Shown here piece after piece: positions 23,595 to 32,908 of a DNA stretch of 64,000 bases (position 1 is the stretch's first letter; the number at the start of each line of letters is the position of its first letter). Source of the stretch: Vibrio xiamenensis. Lineage in GTDB: Bacteria; Pseudomonadota; Gammaproteobacteria; Enterobacterales; Vibrionaceae. The stretch covers positions 62,001 through 126,000 of the forward strand of contig NZ_FNDD01000002.1 of NCBI RefSeq assembly GCF_900100015.1, in the 5' to 3' direction. Position numbers and translations under genes: made by a program. The notes under the pieces were generated by a model. It saw nothing but the letters and a program-made list of their open reading frames with translations. It did no database searches and was not told where the DNA came from.

Positions 23595-24010
23595 TGGCCT
23601 AACCGAGTTTTTATTGCGATAATAATTTTGCCCAGTACTGGTAAATGCTCATAAAGCATTTCGCCTAAGTCGAAATAATCTCGATGGTAAATGACCTTGC
23701 TATCGCGAAACTTCATGTGACTCACCCCCTTAACTAAGATCAAACGCCCAGATTTCAACTTGGGGTGCTGAAGTTGCATCGTCCATGTCAGAAAGCCGTC
23801 TTGGCCTGATTGATGACGTTCCTCGATAACGAATTGGCAATGTTCAACGTTTTTATACAATGCTGAGAAGTACTGCTCTAACCTCTCCCACCCTTCGAGG
23901 CGATGCGCTGCATCTTCAAACACCACGTTTTGGTGATACACAGATTCGAGCATATTGAGATTATGTTTATTGAGTTGCTGATAGACATCTCCGACTGAAC
24001 TAATATCCAT
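23591..24010 (-). CDS. NTF2/SnoaL-like small protein, first gene of the lipid operon
   Basis: 139 aa with the cone-shaped NTF2-like pattern: short N-terminal helices, HQNVVFEDAAHRLEGWERL, FLTWTMQLQHP, and ILVKGVSHMKFRDSKVIYHRDYFD. Such folds serve as isomerases, hydratases or ligand binders; no catalytic residues can be assigned. The ATG is preceded by GAGGTAAGGG. It heads the eight-gene operon, about 136 bases downstream of the ECF-type promoter -10 element. Confidence 0.85.
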   Translation of the reverse strand: MDISSVGDVYQQLNKHNLNMLESVYHQNVVFEDAAHRLEGWERLEQYFSALYKNVEHCQFVIEERHQSGQDGFLTWTMQLQHPKLKSGRLILVKGVSHMKFRDSKVIYHRDYFDLGEMLYEHLPVLGKIIIAIKTRLGQ

Positions 24011-24145
24011 ACCCTTACCTCGAACTAAAGTTTACATATGCAACTTATTGAAATTTAGAAGACAATCTAAAGTTGTACAAATCACATCAACGGATAATTG
24101 ACCGATGACATTTCTCAGCCCCAATATCGCTGTGATATAGAGCTG

Positions 24146-24172
24146 TTACGAAACAAGATTCTAAATGGATCA
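24146..24172 (-). promoter_or_regulatory. Putative RpoE/ChrR-type (ECF11) promoter of the lipid operon
   Basis: Minus strand: TGATCC, 16 bases, CGTAAC. TGATCC is the hallmark -35 of promoters read by the singlet-oxygen sigma factor RpoE of Rhodobacter and its relatives, with a -10 reported around CGTA/TAAG at this spacing. It lies right after the htpX terminator and is the only obvious promoter for the operon. No ECF sigma or ChrR anti-sigma gene is in the window, so the regulator would act from elsewhere. Confidence 0.6.
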
Positions 24173-24201
24173 AAAAAGGCTTGGTAAAAACCAAGCCTTT
24201 T
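24172..24201 (-). terminator. htpX terminator
   Basis: Stem AAAAGGCTTGG/CCAAGCCTTTT with a six-base loop and six T on the minus strand; its T-run ends at the base where the TGATCC element starts. Confidence 0.9.
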
Positions 24202-24254
24202 CAGGAGATTAAATACTGCGTCGCCATTAGGGCAATGCGGTAGAGTTTAATACC

Positions 24255-25124
24255 TTACAGTTTACGTAGTGCTTCAATGCGTTTATCCAGCGGTGGATGA
24301 CTCATCAAAAGCTCAGTTAACGAACGTTTACCATTGATACCAAATGCCATCATCGAACCTTCAAGTTGAGACTCTTGGCTCATTTTCAATCGCTCAAGTG
24401 CCGCAATCATCTTCTGCTTACCGACCAACTGCGCAGAACCTGCGTCCGCATGAAATTCACGGTGACGGCTATACCACATCGTAATAAAGCTCGCTAAGAA
24501 GCCAAATACTAGCTCAAGGACCGTTGAAATCGCGAAATACACCATGAAATTAGTGCCACCGTTACCTTCTTCGTCACGGTTGTTTGACGCAACTAGGTTG
24601 GCAATCACACGTGATAAGAAAATAACGAAGGTATTCACGACACCTTGTAGCAAGGTCATCGTTACCATATCGCCATTTGCAATATGACTCATTTCATGGG
24701 CAAGAACCGCTTCGGCTTCATCGCGTGTCATGCTATGCAAAAGGCCGGTTGATACAGCAACCAAAGAATCGTTTTTCTTTGCACCGGTGGCAAACGCGTT
24801 AATATCAGGAGAATCGTAAATCGCAACGGTTGGCATACCAACACCCGCTTGTTGGGCTTGGCGAGATACGGTTTGCATTAACCAATGTTCCGTTTCATTG
24901 CGTGGACTCTCAATCACCATACCGCCAACCGAGCGCAGCGCCATACTCTTTGACATTAATAGCGAGATGAAAGAACCGCCAAAACCAAACACTGCGGCCA
25001 TCAGCAATAAACCTGACAAACTGCCCGGTTGCATACCCGTTGTCGCATAAACGATATTTAACACAATACTGAGCACGAACACGACGGCTAAGTTCGTGGC
25101 TAAAAACAGCAAGACTCGTTTCAT
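24255..25124 (-). CDS. htpX: HtpX, membrane zinc metalloprotease
   Basis: Inner-membrane M48 protease of 289 aa that degrades misfolded membrane proteins together with FtsH. I start at the ATG giving [15 protein letters not shown], preceded by GAGAGGAAG; the longer frame adds eight residues with no support. Two N-terminal membrane helices (about 4-24 and 36-56), zinc motif HEMSH near residue 140, the third ligand Glu in [13 protein letters not shown], and two further hydrophobic segments between about 155 and 215. Single-gene unit with its own terminator. Confidence 0.96.
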   Translation of the reverse strand: MKRVLLFLATNLAVVFVLSIVLNIVYATTGMQPGSLSGLLLMAAVFGFGGSFISLLMSKSMALRSVGGMVIESPRNETEHWLMQTVSRQAQQAGVGMPTVAIYDSPDINAFATGAKKNDSLVAVSTGLLHSMTRDEAEAVLAHEMSHIANGDMVTMTLLQGVVNTFVIFLSRVIANLVASNNRDEEGNGGTNFMVYFAISTVLELVFGFLASFITMWYSRHREFHADAGSAQLVGKQKMIAALERLKMSQESQLEGSMMAFGINGKRSLTELLMSHPPLDKRIEALRKL

Positions 25125-25407
25125 TCTTCCTCTCCAAGCAGGAAACATATTTTATAATGCACTGAATGTGCGTTGATTTTTAGTGGGCCCAATTATTGAG
25201 CCTTGGTGTATAGATATAGTCTAAGTGTTTTTAAAACAAGGTTAAGCGCTAAATTGAAACATTTGTTTTCCTATACGGTGTTTTGGATTCGACATCTCTT
25301 TTCTATACTTTGAATACTGGGCTTAGACTTTGGTCTTATTGAGGATGATTTCAAAAGGGGTATAGTCAAAGCCACACAACACCTCCAGATGATGAAGGGA
25401 ATGTATC

Positions 25408-25575
25408 ATGGTAGAAACCAACAACTATCAAATGGCGATTGACTTACTGTGCTGCCACCTAGGGTTGACAGAAGAAGAAGCGAAAGAGCAATTAGGTCTG
25501 ACTGAAGATAAGCATACTCATAAAAATGTGGTCGAGACTCATCATGCTTTAATGGGATTTACTGCAGAAAAGTAA
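25408..25575 (+). CDS. Small hypothetical protein, 55 aa
   Basis: Short frame below usual gene-calling length. It translates to a polar, acidic, His-containing protein starting MVETNNYQMAIDLLCCHLGL, with EEEAKEQLGL next and a C-terminal ALMGFTAEK. GAAGGGA precedes the ATG at a fair distance, and a strong terminator follows the stop by about 20 bases. These flanking signals and the lack of any other gene in the interval support a real gene. The two helical repeats ending in LGLTE may be an internal duplication. Function unknown. Confidence 0.7.
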   Translation: MVETNNYQMAIDLLCCHLGLTEEEAKEQLGLTEDKHTHKNVVETHHALMGFTAEK

Positions 25576-25590
25576 TTATCCTAGCCGACA

Positions 25591-25622
25591 ATAAAAGGGC
25601 TGCCATTGGGCAGCCCTTTTAT
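25591..25622. terminator. Bidirectional terminator between the 55-aa gene and bioD
   Basis: Stem AAAAGGGCTGCC/GGCAGCCCTTTT with a short ATTG loop; A- and T-rich on both sides, between convergent genes. Confidence 0.93.
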
Positions 25623-26305
25623 CATTGTTCAAGTAACGCATCGATATGGATGAATTTCCCCAAATCTTTACGTTTCGCGCTTGGTACATAAGGAATTTCA
25701 CCAATTTTTGGGGCTGCAATTTTTTGCTCCAACATGGCGATAATATCCGCGTAATGTTCCGTGCCTGGGTTAATTCTGTTCGCCACCCAACCCACGATGT
25801 TTAAACCATCCGCTTCAATCGCTTCCGCTGTTAATAACGCATGATTCAGACAACCAAGCTTGATACCCACCACAAGCACCACAGGTAACTTTTCGTGTTT
25901 TACCCAGCTTGAAAGATAGTCAGAGTCTGAAACAGGTACTCGCCAACCACCCGCCCCTTCTACTAACACCACATCACTGACCGCTTTATTACGGGCCAAT
26001 TTGTCACTCAGAAGTTGAAAATCAATCTTTGCGCCTTCGGCTCGCGCAGCGATATGTGGCGAAGTCGGTAATTTTAATGTGTAAGGATTGATGTCTTGAT
26101 AATCACACGCAACGGTGGCGACCGATTGTAAATGCAGTGCATCAGAATTTTTCAGCTCACCTTCCACCAATTCGCTACCAGCAGCGATAGGTTTGTAACC
26201 GACGGTTTTTAAATCTTTTTCTGCTAACGCTTGCAATATCGCCTTGGACGCTACCGTTTTGCCGACATCGGTATCGGTTCCCGCTATAAAAAATGCATCA
26301 ATCAT
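25622..26305 (-). CDS. bioD: BioD, dethiobiotin synthetase
   Basis: ATP-dependent carboxylase closing the ureido ring of dethiobiotin, 227 aa. The start used ([17 protein letters not shown]) places the P-loop GTDTDVGKT at residues 9-17 and overlaps bioC by four bases. [12 protein letters not shown] is the second nucleotide-site block. Last gene of bioBFCD. Confidence 0.96.
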   Translation of the reverse strand: MIDAFFIAGTDTDVGKTVASKAILQALAEKDLKTVGYKPIAAGSELVEGELKNSDALHLQSVATVACDYQDINPYTLKLPTSPHIAARAEGAKIDFQLLSDKLARNKAVSDVVLVEGAGGWRVPVSDSDYLSSWVKHEKLPVVLVVGIKLGCLNHALLTAEAIEADGLNIVGWVANRINPGTEHYADIIAMLEQKIAAPKIGEIPYVPSAKRKDLGKFIHIDALLEQ

Positions 26306-27108
26306 CGGTAAATAACCCCTAAACATAGATGATAAGTGGCAGGCAAAAGCCCCTTATCATTTCTAACTTCTTGATAAGCTTGCTCTAACTCAAGCAACGT
26401 TCGACGACCGGTTAATCCACTCGCCCGACCTGAAACATGGTTGGCTCCAATGCCTTTAAGATCTCGCATCAATTCAAAGGCAGACGGATACCACATCGTG
26501 ATATTCGGCCAGTTTAAGTGATAGCGCTCACATTCAGCTTGAGCTAAAGCAATTTTTACCTGAATGTGTGAGTGGAAATGATTAACATGTTGATATTGGT
26601 CAACTTTTCGCCATGCCGTTTTCAATTCATGAAGAGAACCTTCCATCAAAGTGGCAAACAATGCTTGCCCGTTTGGCTTTAATACTCGACGAATTTGGGC
26701 AAAAGGTGTTTCAAGCCTATGGCACCACTGAAGTGCCAAACTGGAAAATACATAGTCAACACTCTTTGCAGGCAAACAAAGAGATTCAGCGTCCATACAC
26801 ACATAATGTATATTGGCGTTCCCGCAGCGCTGCTGTGCTTTTAATAGCATCTGAGGCGAGATATCGACACATATCACTTCAGCCCCTCTAGCGAGTAGTT
26901 GCTGAGAGAAATATCCGGTGCCACAGCCAAGGTCGACAATCACTTTCCCCGAAAGATTACAGGGTAACTTTTCTAGAAGTAGATGTCCGACTTGACGCTG
27001 AAACTCGGCATGTTGATCATAAGTGTTAGCCGCCTTGCTAAACGCTTGGCGAATGGCACTTTTATCACTGGCGCAACCGATAGTGTGTTGCATTGAATTC
27101 GCTATCAT
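26302..27108 (-). CDS. bioC: BioC, malonyl-ACP O-methyltransferase
   Basis: SAM-dependent methyltransferase, 268 aa, that masks malonyl-ACP as a methyl ester so that fatty acid synthesis can build the pimeloyl chain. SAM motif [13 protein letters not shown], and post-motifs [11 protein letters not shown] and [12 protein letters not shown]. The ATG chosen gives an ATGA overlap with bioF and has GAGGTG upstream. The methyl ester hydrolase BioH is not in this window. Confidence 0.95.
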   Translation of the reverse strand: MIANSMQHTIGCASDKSAIRQAFSKAANTYDQHAEFQRQVGHLLLEKLPCNLSGKVIVDLGCGTGYFSQQLLARGAEVICVDISPQMLLKAQQRCGNANIHYVCMDAESLCLPAKSVDYVFSSLALQWCHRLETPFAQIRRVLKPNGQALFATLMEGSLHELKTAWRKVDQYQHVNHFHSHIQVKIALAQAECERYHLNWPNITMWYPSAFELMRDLKGIGANHVSGRASGLTGRRTLLELEQAYQEVRNDKGLLPATYHLCLGVIYR

Positions 27109-28256
27109 GCACTCACCTCTAGCCATTGCTCGACATGTTCCGCTAATTGATCGATATGCGATTGTTCATGTAATGCCGTTAATGTGATTCGCAACCTGGC
27201 TTGATGACGGGCAACTGTTGGCGCGCGGATCGCACTGAGCCAAATGCCGTGCTGACTTAAAAACTTGGCGCAATCAAGCGCTCGCGCGCTATCGCCAATA
27301 ATAAAGGGTTTTATTGCTGTCGGTGTACTGCGAAAACCCGGTAAATGACACATACTCTGCTCATAGTAATCACTCAATTCATCAAGCTTAGTGCGCCGCC
27401 AATCATCGTGTTGAACCTGATTAATTGCCTGAGTCAATGCATAAGCCTGAGCCGGAGGCATCGCCGTCGAATAAACAAAATGGCGCGCCATTTGAGTCAA
27501 ATAATCGCCCGCTGTCGCATCGCACATAATTGCCGCACCACTGATACCAAGCGCTTTGCCAAATGTGACCACCAGAAAATTGGGTTTCACTCCCGCGGCT
27601 TGACAACTTCCTCCACCCTTTTCGCCCAAAACGCCGATACCATGAGCATCATCAACCGCAAATAAGGCATTACCTTGAATCTGCGCGATATCTTTTAGCG
27701 GCGCCACGTCGCCATCCATACTAAACACGCCTTCGGTCACGACGAGAGATGATGCATCTACGTTGGCAAGCTTTCGGCTAAGGTCCTCAACGTCATTATG
27801 CGCAAAACGCTTTAATGTCGCGGGTGACAGCATGGCCGCTTCAATTAACGATGCGTGATTAAGCTTATCTTGAAAAACCACATCACCCTTTTCCAGTAGT
27901 GAAAACAGCAGTGCTTGATTAGCGCTAAACCCAGAGTTAAATAAAATCGCCCTTTCAAAACCAAGCCAATCACACAGCTTATCTTCAAGCATTTGATGTG
28001 CAGTACTATGACCCGTTACAAGCGGAGAGGCACCACTGCCGGCACCAAATAGACGCAATCCTTGTTGCCACGCTAGTACTACCTTGTCATCATTGGCGAG
28101 CCCCAGATAATTGTTACTGGCGAAGTTCACCCACTGCTGATTATCACGACAAATCATCAGCTGATTACCGCCTTCAACACAGCGCAACTGGCGGTCTAAC
28201 CCTTGATTAATCCGAGTTTGCAAAGTTTGTTCAATACGCTGATTAAATGCTTGCAT
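27105..28256 (-). CDS. bioF: BioF, 8-amino-7-oxononanoate synthase
   Basis: PLP-dependent alpha-oxoamine synthase, 383 aa, condensing pimeloyl-ACP with alanine. I start at [13 protein letters not shown], overlapping the end of bioB by 14 bases. Key blocks: [30 protein letters not shown] and the PLP-lysine region [13 protein letters not shown]. Confidence 0.95.
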   Translation of the reverse strand: MQAFNQRIEQTLQTRINQGLDRQLRCVEGGNQLMICRDNQQWVNFASNNYLGLANDDKVVLAWQQGLRLFGAGSGASPLVTGHSTAHQMLEDKLCDWLGFERAILFNSGFSANQALLFSLLEKGDVVFQDKLNHASLIEAAMLSPATLKRFAHNDVEDLSRKLANVDASSLVVTEGVFSMDGDVAPLKDIAQIQGNALFAVDDAHGIGVLGEKGGGSCQAAGVKPNFLVVTFGKALGISGAAIMCDATAGDYLTQMARHFVYSTAMPPAQAYALTQAINQVQHDDWRRTKLDELSDYYEQSMCHLPGFRSTPTAIKPFIIGDSARALDCAKFLSQHGIWLSAIRAPTVARHQARLRITLTALHEQSHIDQLAEHVEQWLEVSA

Positions 28257-29295
28257 CGTAAAACAGATCATCTTTGGTTGGACGAGAGGCGACTTGCAAC
28301 GCAACACGGTCAAGCAGTTCGGTTTCTTGGATTTGATCTGGCTTTTGAGTTATCTCAGTACTATTAATCCCCAGTTTTTTAAACAACTGCATGTCTTTAT
28401 CTTCCGACGGATTCGGTGTGGTAAGCAATTTACAGCCATAAAAAATGGAATTGGCTCCTGCCATAAAACACAGGGCTTGCATTTGCTCGTTCATATTTTC
28501 GCGCCCAGCAGAAAGCCTGACCGCCGAACCTGGCATCATGATGCGAGCCACGGCTATCAAACGAACAAAATCAAATGCATCAACATCGTCGACATTTTCC
28601 AGCGGCGTACCCTTCACTTTTACCAACATATTGATTGGCACACTTTCCGGATGCACGGGCAGATTGGCTAACTCGACTAATAAGCCCGCTCTGTCATTCG
28701 CACTTTCGCCCATACCGATAATGCCACCAGAACAAATTTTCATCCCCGCATCGCGCACATGGCTCAGCGTATCGAGCCGGTCTTGATAGGTCCGCGTTGT
28801 AATAATGTTGCCGTAAAACTCAGGCGAGGTATCAAGATTATGGTTATAGAAATCCAACCCTGCGTCTGCAAGGAGCTTGGCTTGCTCAGGCGATAGCATT
28901 CCAAGCGTCATACATGTTTCAAGCCCCATCGCTTTGACGCCTTTGATCATCTCGGTCAGATATGGCATGTCACGCTGCTTAGGATTTTTCCACGCCGCAC
29001 CCATACAAAAACGTGTCGAACCCGCTTGTTTTGCCTTTTGCGCCGCATCGAGTACACGCTCAACATCCATTAAACGCTCTTTTTCTATATCTGTGGTGTA
29101 ACGAGCACTTTGGGGGCAATATTTACAATCTTCTGGGCAGGCACCGGTTTTTATTGAAAGTAAAGTGCTTACTTGTACGTAATTGTGCTGCTGGTGCTGA
29201 CGGTGTACTTGTTGAGCTTCGAACAACAGATCCATAAATGGCTTATTGAGTAACTCTGCGACTTGCTGCTTTGTCCAATCGTGACGTATTTCCAC
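28243..29295 (-). CDS. bioB: BioB, biotin synthase
   Basis: Radical SAM enzyme, 350 aa, inserting sulfur into dethiobiotin. The [4Fe-4S] motif CPEDCKYC is present (Cys-x3-Cys-x2-Cys), with further cluster ligands in the ETCMTLGML and [13 protein letters not shown] regions. First gene of the minus-strand biotin operon, divergent from bioA. Confidence 0.98.
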   Translation of the reverse strand: MEIRHDWTKQQVAELLNKPFMDLLFEAQQVHRQHQQHNYVQVSTLLSIKTGACPEDCKYCPQSARYTTDIEKERLMDVERVLDAAQKAKQAGSTRFCMGAAWKNPKQRDMPYLTEMIKGVKAMGLETCMTLGMLSPEQAKLLADAGLDFYNHNLDTSPEFYGNIITTRTYQDRLDTLSHVRDAGMKICSGGIIGMGESANDRAGLLVELANLPVHPESVPINMLVKVKGTPLENVDDVDAFDFVRLIAVARIMMPGSAVRLSAGRENMNEQMQALCFMAGANSIFYGCKLLTTPNPSEDKDMQLFKKLGINSTEITQKPDQIQETELLDRVALQVASRPTKDDLFYDASI

Positions 29296-29356
29296 ACTGA
29301 TTCCTTGCGATTTATTTTATGAATATGGCTTGGCTAGTCTATTCGTTATCGCTACA

Positions 29357-29389
29357 CTGTCAACACTGTGATTTTTAACAAGTTTACAA
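29357..29389. promoter_or_regulatory. BirA operator between bioB and bioA
   Basis: Right half AGTTTACAA fits the BirA consensus GGTTTACAA at eight of nine positions. The left half CTGTCAACA fits TTGTAAACC at six of nine. They are 15 bases apart, the normal spacing, in the middle of the divergent promoter region. Confidence 0.75.
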
Positions 29390-29406
29390 TTGGATATTAT
29401 TTAGGC

Positions 29407-30690
29407 ATGAATCTCGATTTCGACTTAAACCATATTTGGCATCCGTATACGTCAACACTGTCGCCTCTTCCGTGTTATCCGATAGTCTCAGCGCAAGGCG
29501 TGTACCTGAAGCTTGAAAATGGCAAGACGCTTGTCGACGGTATGTCTTCCTGGTGGGCAGCCATTCATGGTTATAACCATCCGCTGCTTAATCAGGCTGC
29601 TCATGAACAAATCGACAAAATGTCCCATGTGATGTTTGGCGGGATCACTCACCAACCTGCGATTGAGCTTTGTGAGCGATTGTTATCTCTGGTGCCAAAT
29701 AATTTAAGCAAAGTGTTTCTAGCAGATTCCGGCTCCGTATCCGTTGAAGTAGCGTTGAAAATGGCACTGCAATATTGGCAAGCAAAAGGGGAAAATCGAA
29801 GTCAATTCTTGACACTCAAACATGGCTATCACGGCGATACATTTGCCGCCATGTCAGTCACCGACCCTGATAATTCAATGCACAAACTGTATAAAGGTTT
29901 TCTCCCAGAGCATCACTTTGCGGATTCGCCTCAAACTGGCTTTTGGCAAACTTGGCAGCCTTCGGATATCGACAGCTTTGCTGCCAAGCTGGACATGCAT
30001 CAATCAGAAATTGCAGCGGTGATCCTTGAACCTATTGTCCAAGGTGCGGGAGGGATGCGTATCTACCACCCAGAATATTTACGCCAAGTGCGAAAACTGT
30101 GTGACCGATATAATGTGCTGCTCATTGTCGATGAAATCGCGACTGGATTTGGACGTACAGGCAAACTGTTTGCCTGCGAGCATGCCAATATTCAACCGGA
30201 TATCATGTGTGTGGGTAAAGCTCTGACTGGCGGCTATATGACTTTAGCGGCAACGCTTACCACCAAGCATGTCGCTGATACTGTCTGCTCTGGTGAAGCG
30301 GGTTGCTTTATGCATGGACCGACGTTTATGGCTAACCCACTCGCCTGCGCAGTCGCAAATCAGAGTTTAGCCTTATTGCAAACCAATCAATGGCAGCAAC
30401 AAACTCGCCAAATTGAAACTTGGTTTGCACAGTTGCTACCTAAGCTTAATCAATATGAAGAGGTCAAAGATACACGCTGGCTTGGCGCGATTGGCGTGAT
30501 AGAGTTGCATAAACCCGTTGATATAGCATTAATCCAACAGCATTTTGTCGCGCAAGGGGTATGGATTCGTCCATTTGGCAAGTTGATATATATGATGCCG
30601 CCTTTTATCAGTAATCGAAAACACATTACTCAACTTGTTAATGCTATAGAGTCCGCGATTATTCAAAGCGACAATTTACTGGTGCATTAA
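29407..30690 (+). CDS. bioA: BioA, adenosylmethionine-8-amino-7-oxononanoate aminotransferase
   Basis: Class III PLP aminotransferase, 427 aa, using SAM as amino donor to make 7,8-diaminononanoate. I start at the ATG giving MNLDFDLNHIWHPYTS, which matches the family N-terminus; the 13 residues upstream would overlap the operator. Key blocks: GMSSWWAAIHGY, DSGSVSVEVALKMA, VDEIATGFGRTG and PLP-lysine region CVGKALTGGYM. Confidence 0.97.
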   Translation: MNLDFDLNHIWHPYTSTLSPLPCYPIVSAQGVYLKLENGKTLVDGMSSWWAAIHGYNHPLLNQAAHEQIDKMSHVMFGGITHQPAIELCERLLSLVPNNLSKVFLADSGSVSVEVALKMALQYWQAKGENRSQFLTLKHGYHGDTFAAMSVTDPDNSMHKLYKGFLPEHHFADSPQTGFWQTWQPSDIDSFAAKLDMHQSEIAAVILEPIVQGAGGMRIYHPEYLRQVRKLCDRYNVLLIVDEIATGFGRTGKLFACEHANIQPDIMCVGKALTGGYMTLAATLTTKHVADTVCSGEAGCFMHGPTFMANPLACAVANQSLALLQTNQWQQQTRQIETWFAQLLPKLNQYEEVKDTRWLGAIGVIELHKPVDIALIQQHFVAQGVWIRPFGKLIYMMPPFISNRKHITQLVNAIESAIIQSDNLLVH

Positions 30691-30694
30691 GTGC

Positions 30695-30724
30695 AAAAAA
30701 GCGAGCCTAAAGCTCGCTTTTTAT
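30695..30724. terminator. Bidirectional terminator between bioA and the DUF2057 gene
   Basis: Stem AAAGCGAGC/GCTCGCTTT with a CTAAA loop and T/A-rich flanks. Confidence 0.9.
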
Positions 30725-30740
30725 TTATTCAGTCATTGAA

Positions 30741-31364
30741 TTACTGTGATACGGCCCATTGCAAGAAGGCTTTACGTTCTTGTTCATTCAATTTTAAGTA
30801 TTGCTGCTTAAAGGTATCCAATGTTTGTTGGACTTGAGGTGATTGAGAAAAAGTCTTAGACGACGTCACCATATTAAGTGATGCCTTACCCCCACTTTGA
30901 TTATATTTTTCAATATCACGAATATAATCACGTCCCAAAGTCACACCACGAATACTTAAAGTATCTTCGACCACAGGAATAGATTGCCCCGCAGAGTTTT
31001 TAAGCGCCCACTTCAACTTATCGATTTCAGCGTTGGCTTGACGAGCATTACGATAATTCGGCAAATCAAACGTTAATGTGGTATCTGCCGCATCAAATTT
31101 CGCCACTATATATTGACCGTAGACCTTAGTGGCATTATCACGGTCAACAAATGCAGGAATATATTGGAAAAGAATCTGATTCACACCATTAGAGAGCGAT
31201 AATGTTTTATCTCCACCTAAAAAATTACTATCAAATTCTGGATTGTCTTGATTAACCACGTAAACACTTACGTTGTCTGGTATCTCTAGCTCAACACTTG
31301 CCAATGCAGAGAAGGACACCAAGGCAGATAACGCACAAGCACTAACAATTCTAGATAACATCAC
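30741..31364 (-). CDS. DUF2057 (YccT/CsgI-like) periplasmic protein
   Basis: 207 aa with a signal peptide (MMLSRIVSACALSALVSFSALA, cleavage after about residue 23). Mature part is beta-rich with VELEIPDNVSVYVVN, LSLSNGVNQILFQY and VKFD-type strands, as in the UPF0319/DUF2057 family. The E. coli member YccT (CsgI) inhibits curli assembly; the role in Vibrio is unknown. It lies downstream of the porin and separated from it by a terminator. Confidence 0.85.
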   Translation of the reverse strand: MMLSRIVSACALSALVSFSALASVELEIPDNVSVYVVNQDNPEFDSNFLGGDKTLSLSNGVNQILFQYIPAFVDRDNATKVYGQYIVAKFDAADTTLTFDLPNYRNARQANAEIDKLKWALKNSAGQSIPVVEDTLSIRGVTLGRDYIRDIEKYNQSGGKASLNMVTSSKTFSQSPQVQQTLDTFKQQYLKLNEQERKAFLQWAVSQ

Positions 31365-31387
31365 AATTTTCCATTCTTTATAAAATA

Positions 31388-31414
31388 ATAAACCCAGCCG
31401 AAGCTGGGTTTATT
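31388..31414 (-). terminator. Porin terminator
   Basis: Stem AAACCCAGC/GCTGGGTTT with a CGAA loop, followed on the minus strand by T-rich sequence. Confidence 0.88.
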
Positions 31415-31433
31415 TTAACAACTAAGCAACTGA

Positions 31434-32396
31434 TTACCAGTAAACGCGAACGCCTACACCCCAGTAGCTATCATCTGTACTTTCGGTTTGAGTATGGGTA
31501 GCGTATTCTGCATAGGTGCGTGCCCAACTAGCGAGTTTGTATTCAACACCAGCGTATACGTTGTTATAATCGTTGCCTTCAGTACTGAAGTCTTTAATAA
31601 ATTCGTAACCACCGTATACAGAAGTTTTATCTGCAACTTTTGCGCTACCAGCTACAACGATAGAGTCAGAAGATAGATCTAACGCATCATTTTTAGAGTG
31701 CCAGTAAGTAGTACCGATGTTCCAATTATCAGCGTCGTAAGCAACGGTAATCATGCCATGTTTGATATCATCGCCACCGTCGATGTTGTAAATACCACCA
31801 CCACCATACACAGAAATAGCGCCGAATGAAGTACCTGCGAAAGCTTCAGTCGTTGATAAATCAGCACCGATATCACCACCAGCATAGTCTGCACTGCTGT
31901 TATCTGCTGAATAAGCAAGTTTAAACCAAGCTGAATCACTTTCGACTTCATACTTGATCATACCTTGCTGCAACCAACCAACATAATTACCGCCACTTTC
32001 TGGAAGTACGCTAGCACCACCAAACTTTGAGTTTTCTGCACCCCAAACATCATCTGAAAGAATGCTGTTTAGACCTACAGAAACTTTACCGTATTCATGA
32101 GCGTCGATACCTACATAGTGCTTGCGCATGAAGTTATCGCTATCGGTATCACCGATGTTAAATTCGATAGAACCGAAAACATCGTAAGCATCAGAAGCTG
32201 CATAACGCGCGTCAACGCCAGCGCGAGATGAGCCAGATTTTAGAGTTACATCAGCATCTTCTTTCTTCTGACGAAGTTCTTCACGAATTTGACCCCAGAA
32301 ATCAACAGAAGCTGTATCTGTTTTCAAGATTTCAGCTGCATTTACAGATGTTGCTGCTGTTGCAGCTACTACGATAGCTAATAGCGTTTTTTTCAT
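31434..32396 (-). CDS. ompT: Outer-membrane porin, OmpT type
   Basis: 320 aa; signal peptide MKKTLLAIVVAATAATSVNA, mature start AEILKTDTASVDFWGQIREEL. Alternating hydrophobic residues and frequent YGG/YAEY turns through to an aromatic C-terminus (GVRVYW), as in 16-stranded trimeric porins. The mature N-terminus and the position next to dinG and the DUF2057 gene match V. cholerae OmpT, as I recall it. That porin is repressed by ToxR and activated by CRP. Codon use and strong leader signals suggest high expression. The exact porin class is less sure than the porin call. Confidence 0.82.
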   Translation of the reverse strand: MKKTLLAIVVAATAATSVNAAEILKTDTASVDFWGQIREELRQKKEDADVTLKSGSSRAGVDARYAASDAYDVFGSIEFNIGDTDSDNFMRKHYVGIDAHEYGKVSVGLNSILSDDVWGAENSKFGGASVLPESGGNYVGWLQQGMIKYEVESDSAWFKLAYSADNSSADYAGGDIGADLSTTEAFAGTSFGAISVYGGGGIYNIDGGDDIKHGMITVAYDADNWNIGTTYWHSKNDALDLSSDSIVVAGSAKVADKTSVYGGYEFIKDFSTEGNDYNNVYAGVEYKLASWARTYAEYATHTQTESTDDSYWGVGVRVYW

Positions 32397-32908
32397 AATT
32401 AATCCACTGCCTTTTCTATTGTATGGGAATTCCTTATCCGGTTCCCTTTATGTTTTTTGATGGTGACTCAACCAGTTAGATTAGAAGCCGCCCTCAACAA
32501 ATCTGCAGCTAAGATTGCAGAATATTCACCTAACTGTCAAATATTGTAAAAAAACATCTAAAAAAATAAAAAAATAAATATTAATCATATAGTTACATTA
32601 TTAGTTGTATTTTTTTCGACCAAGATCTAACCGGAACAAAAGTTTATCCCCATTCCCTAACTTAGAGTCCAGCCGATATTTATTCCTGAAAAAGCATAAA
32701 AAAACAAAAATATTAGAATTTTAATCTATTAGAAGTGGCTTTCTAGAGTTATATATTTTTCACATTTAGAATTTAATCCATTTCGTTGAGGGTTCAGTTT
32801 TTTTTTGTGAACTCGATCTCCCTTTGAAACAAAAGGATTCTGTTTCGTGAGCTAGGTACGTTTTAGCAAACTGTGCTAACATCGCGGCACTTATGTTAGG
32901 GGCCCCGC
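32397..32908. other. AT-rich intergenic region between the porin and dinG
   Basis: 512 bases with no supportable gene. A minus-strand TTGACA at 32535-32540 may serve the porin. Many A/T tracts occur, including nine T in a row near 32802, a setting expected for H-NS/ToxR-type control. Close to dinG there is a GAAACA/TGTTTC hairpin (32826-32846). No LexA box of the CTGT-N8-ACAG type was seen before dinG. Confidence 0.5.

Noticed and set aside
28294..28786. Two plus-strand frames of 113-125 codons opposite bioB
   Set aside because: Antisense shadows of biotin synthase, without ribosome sites.
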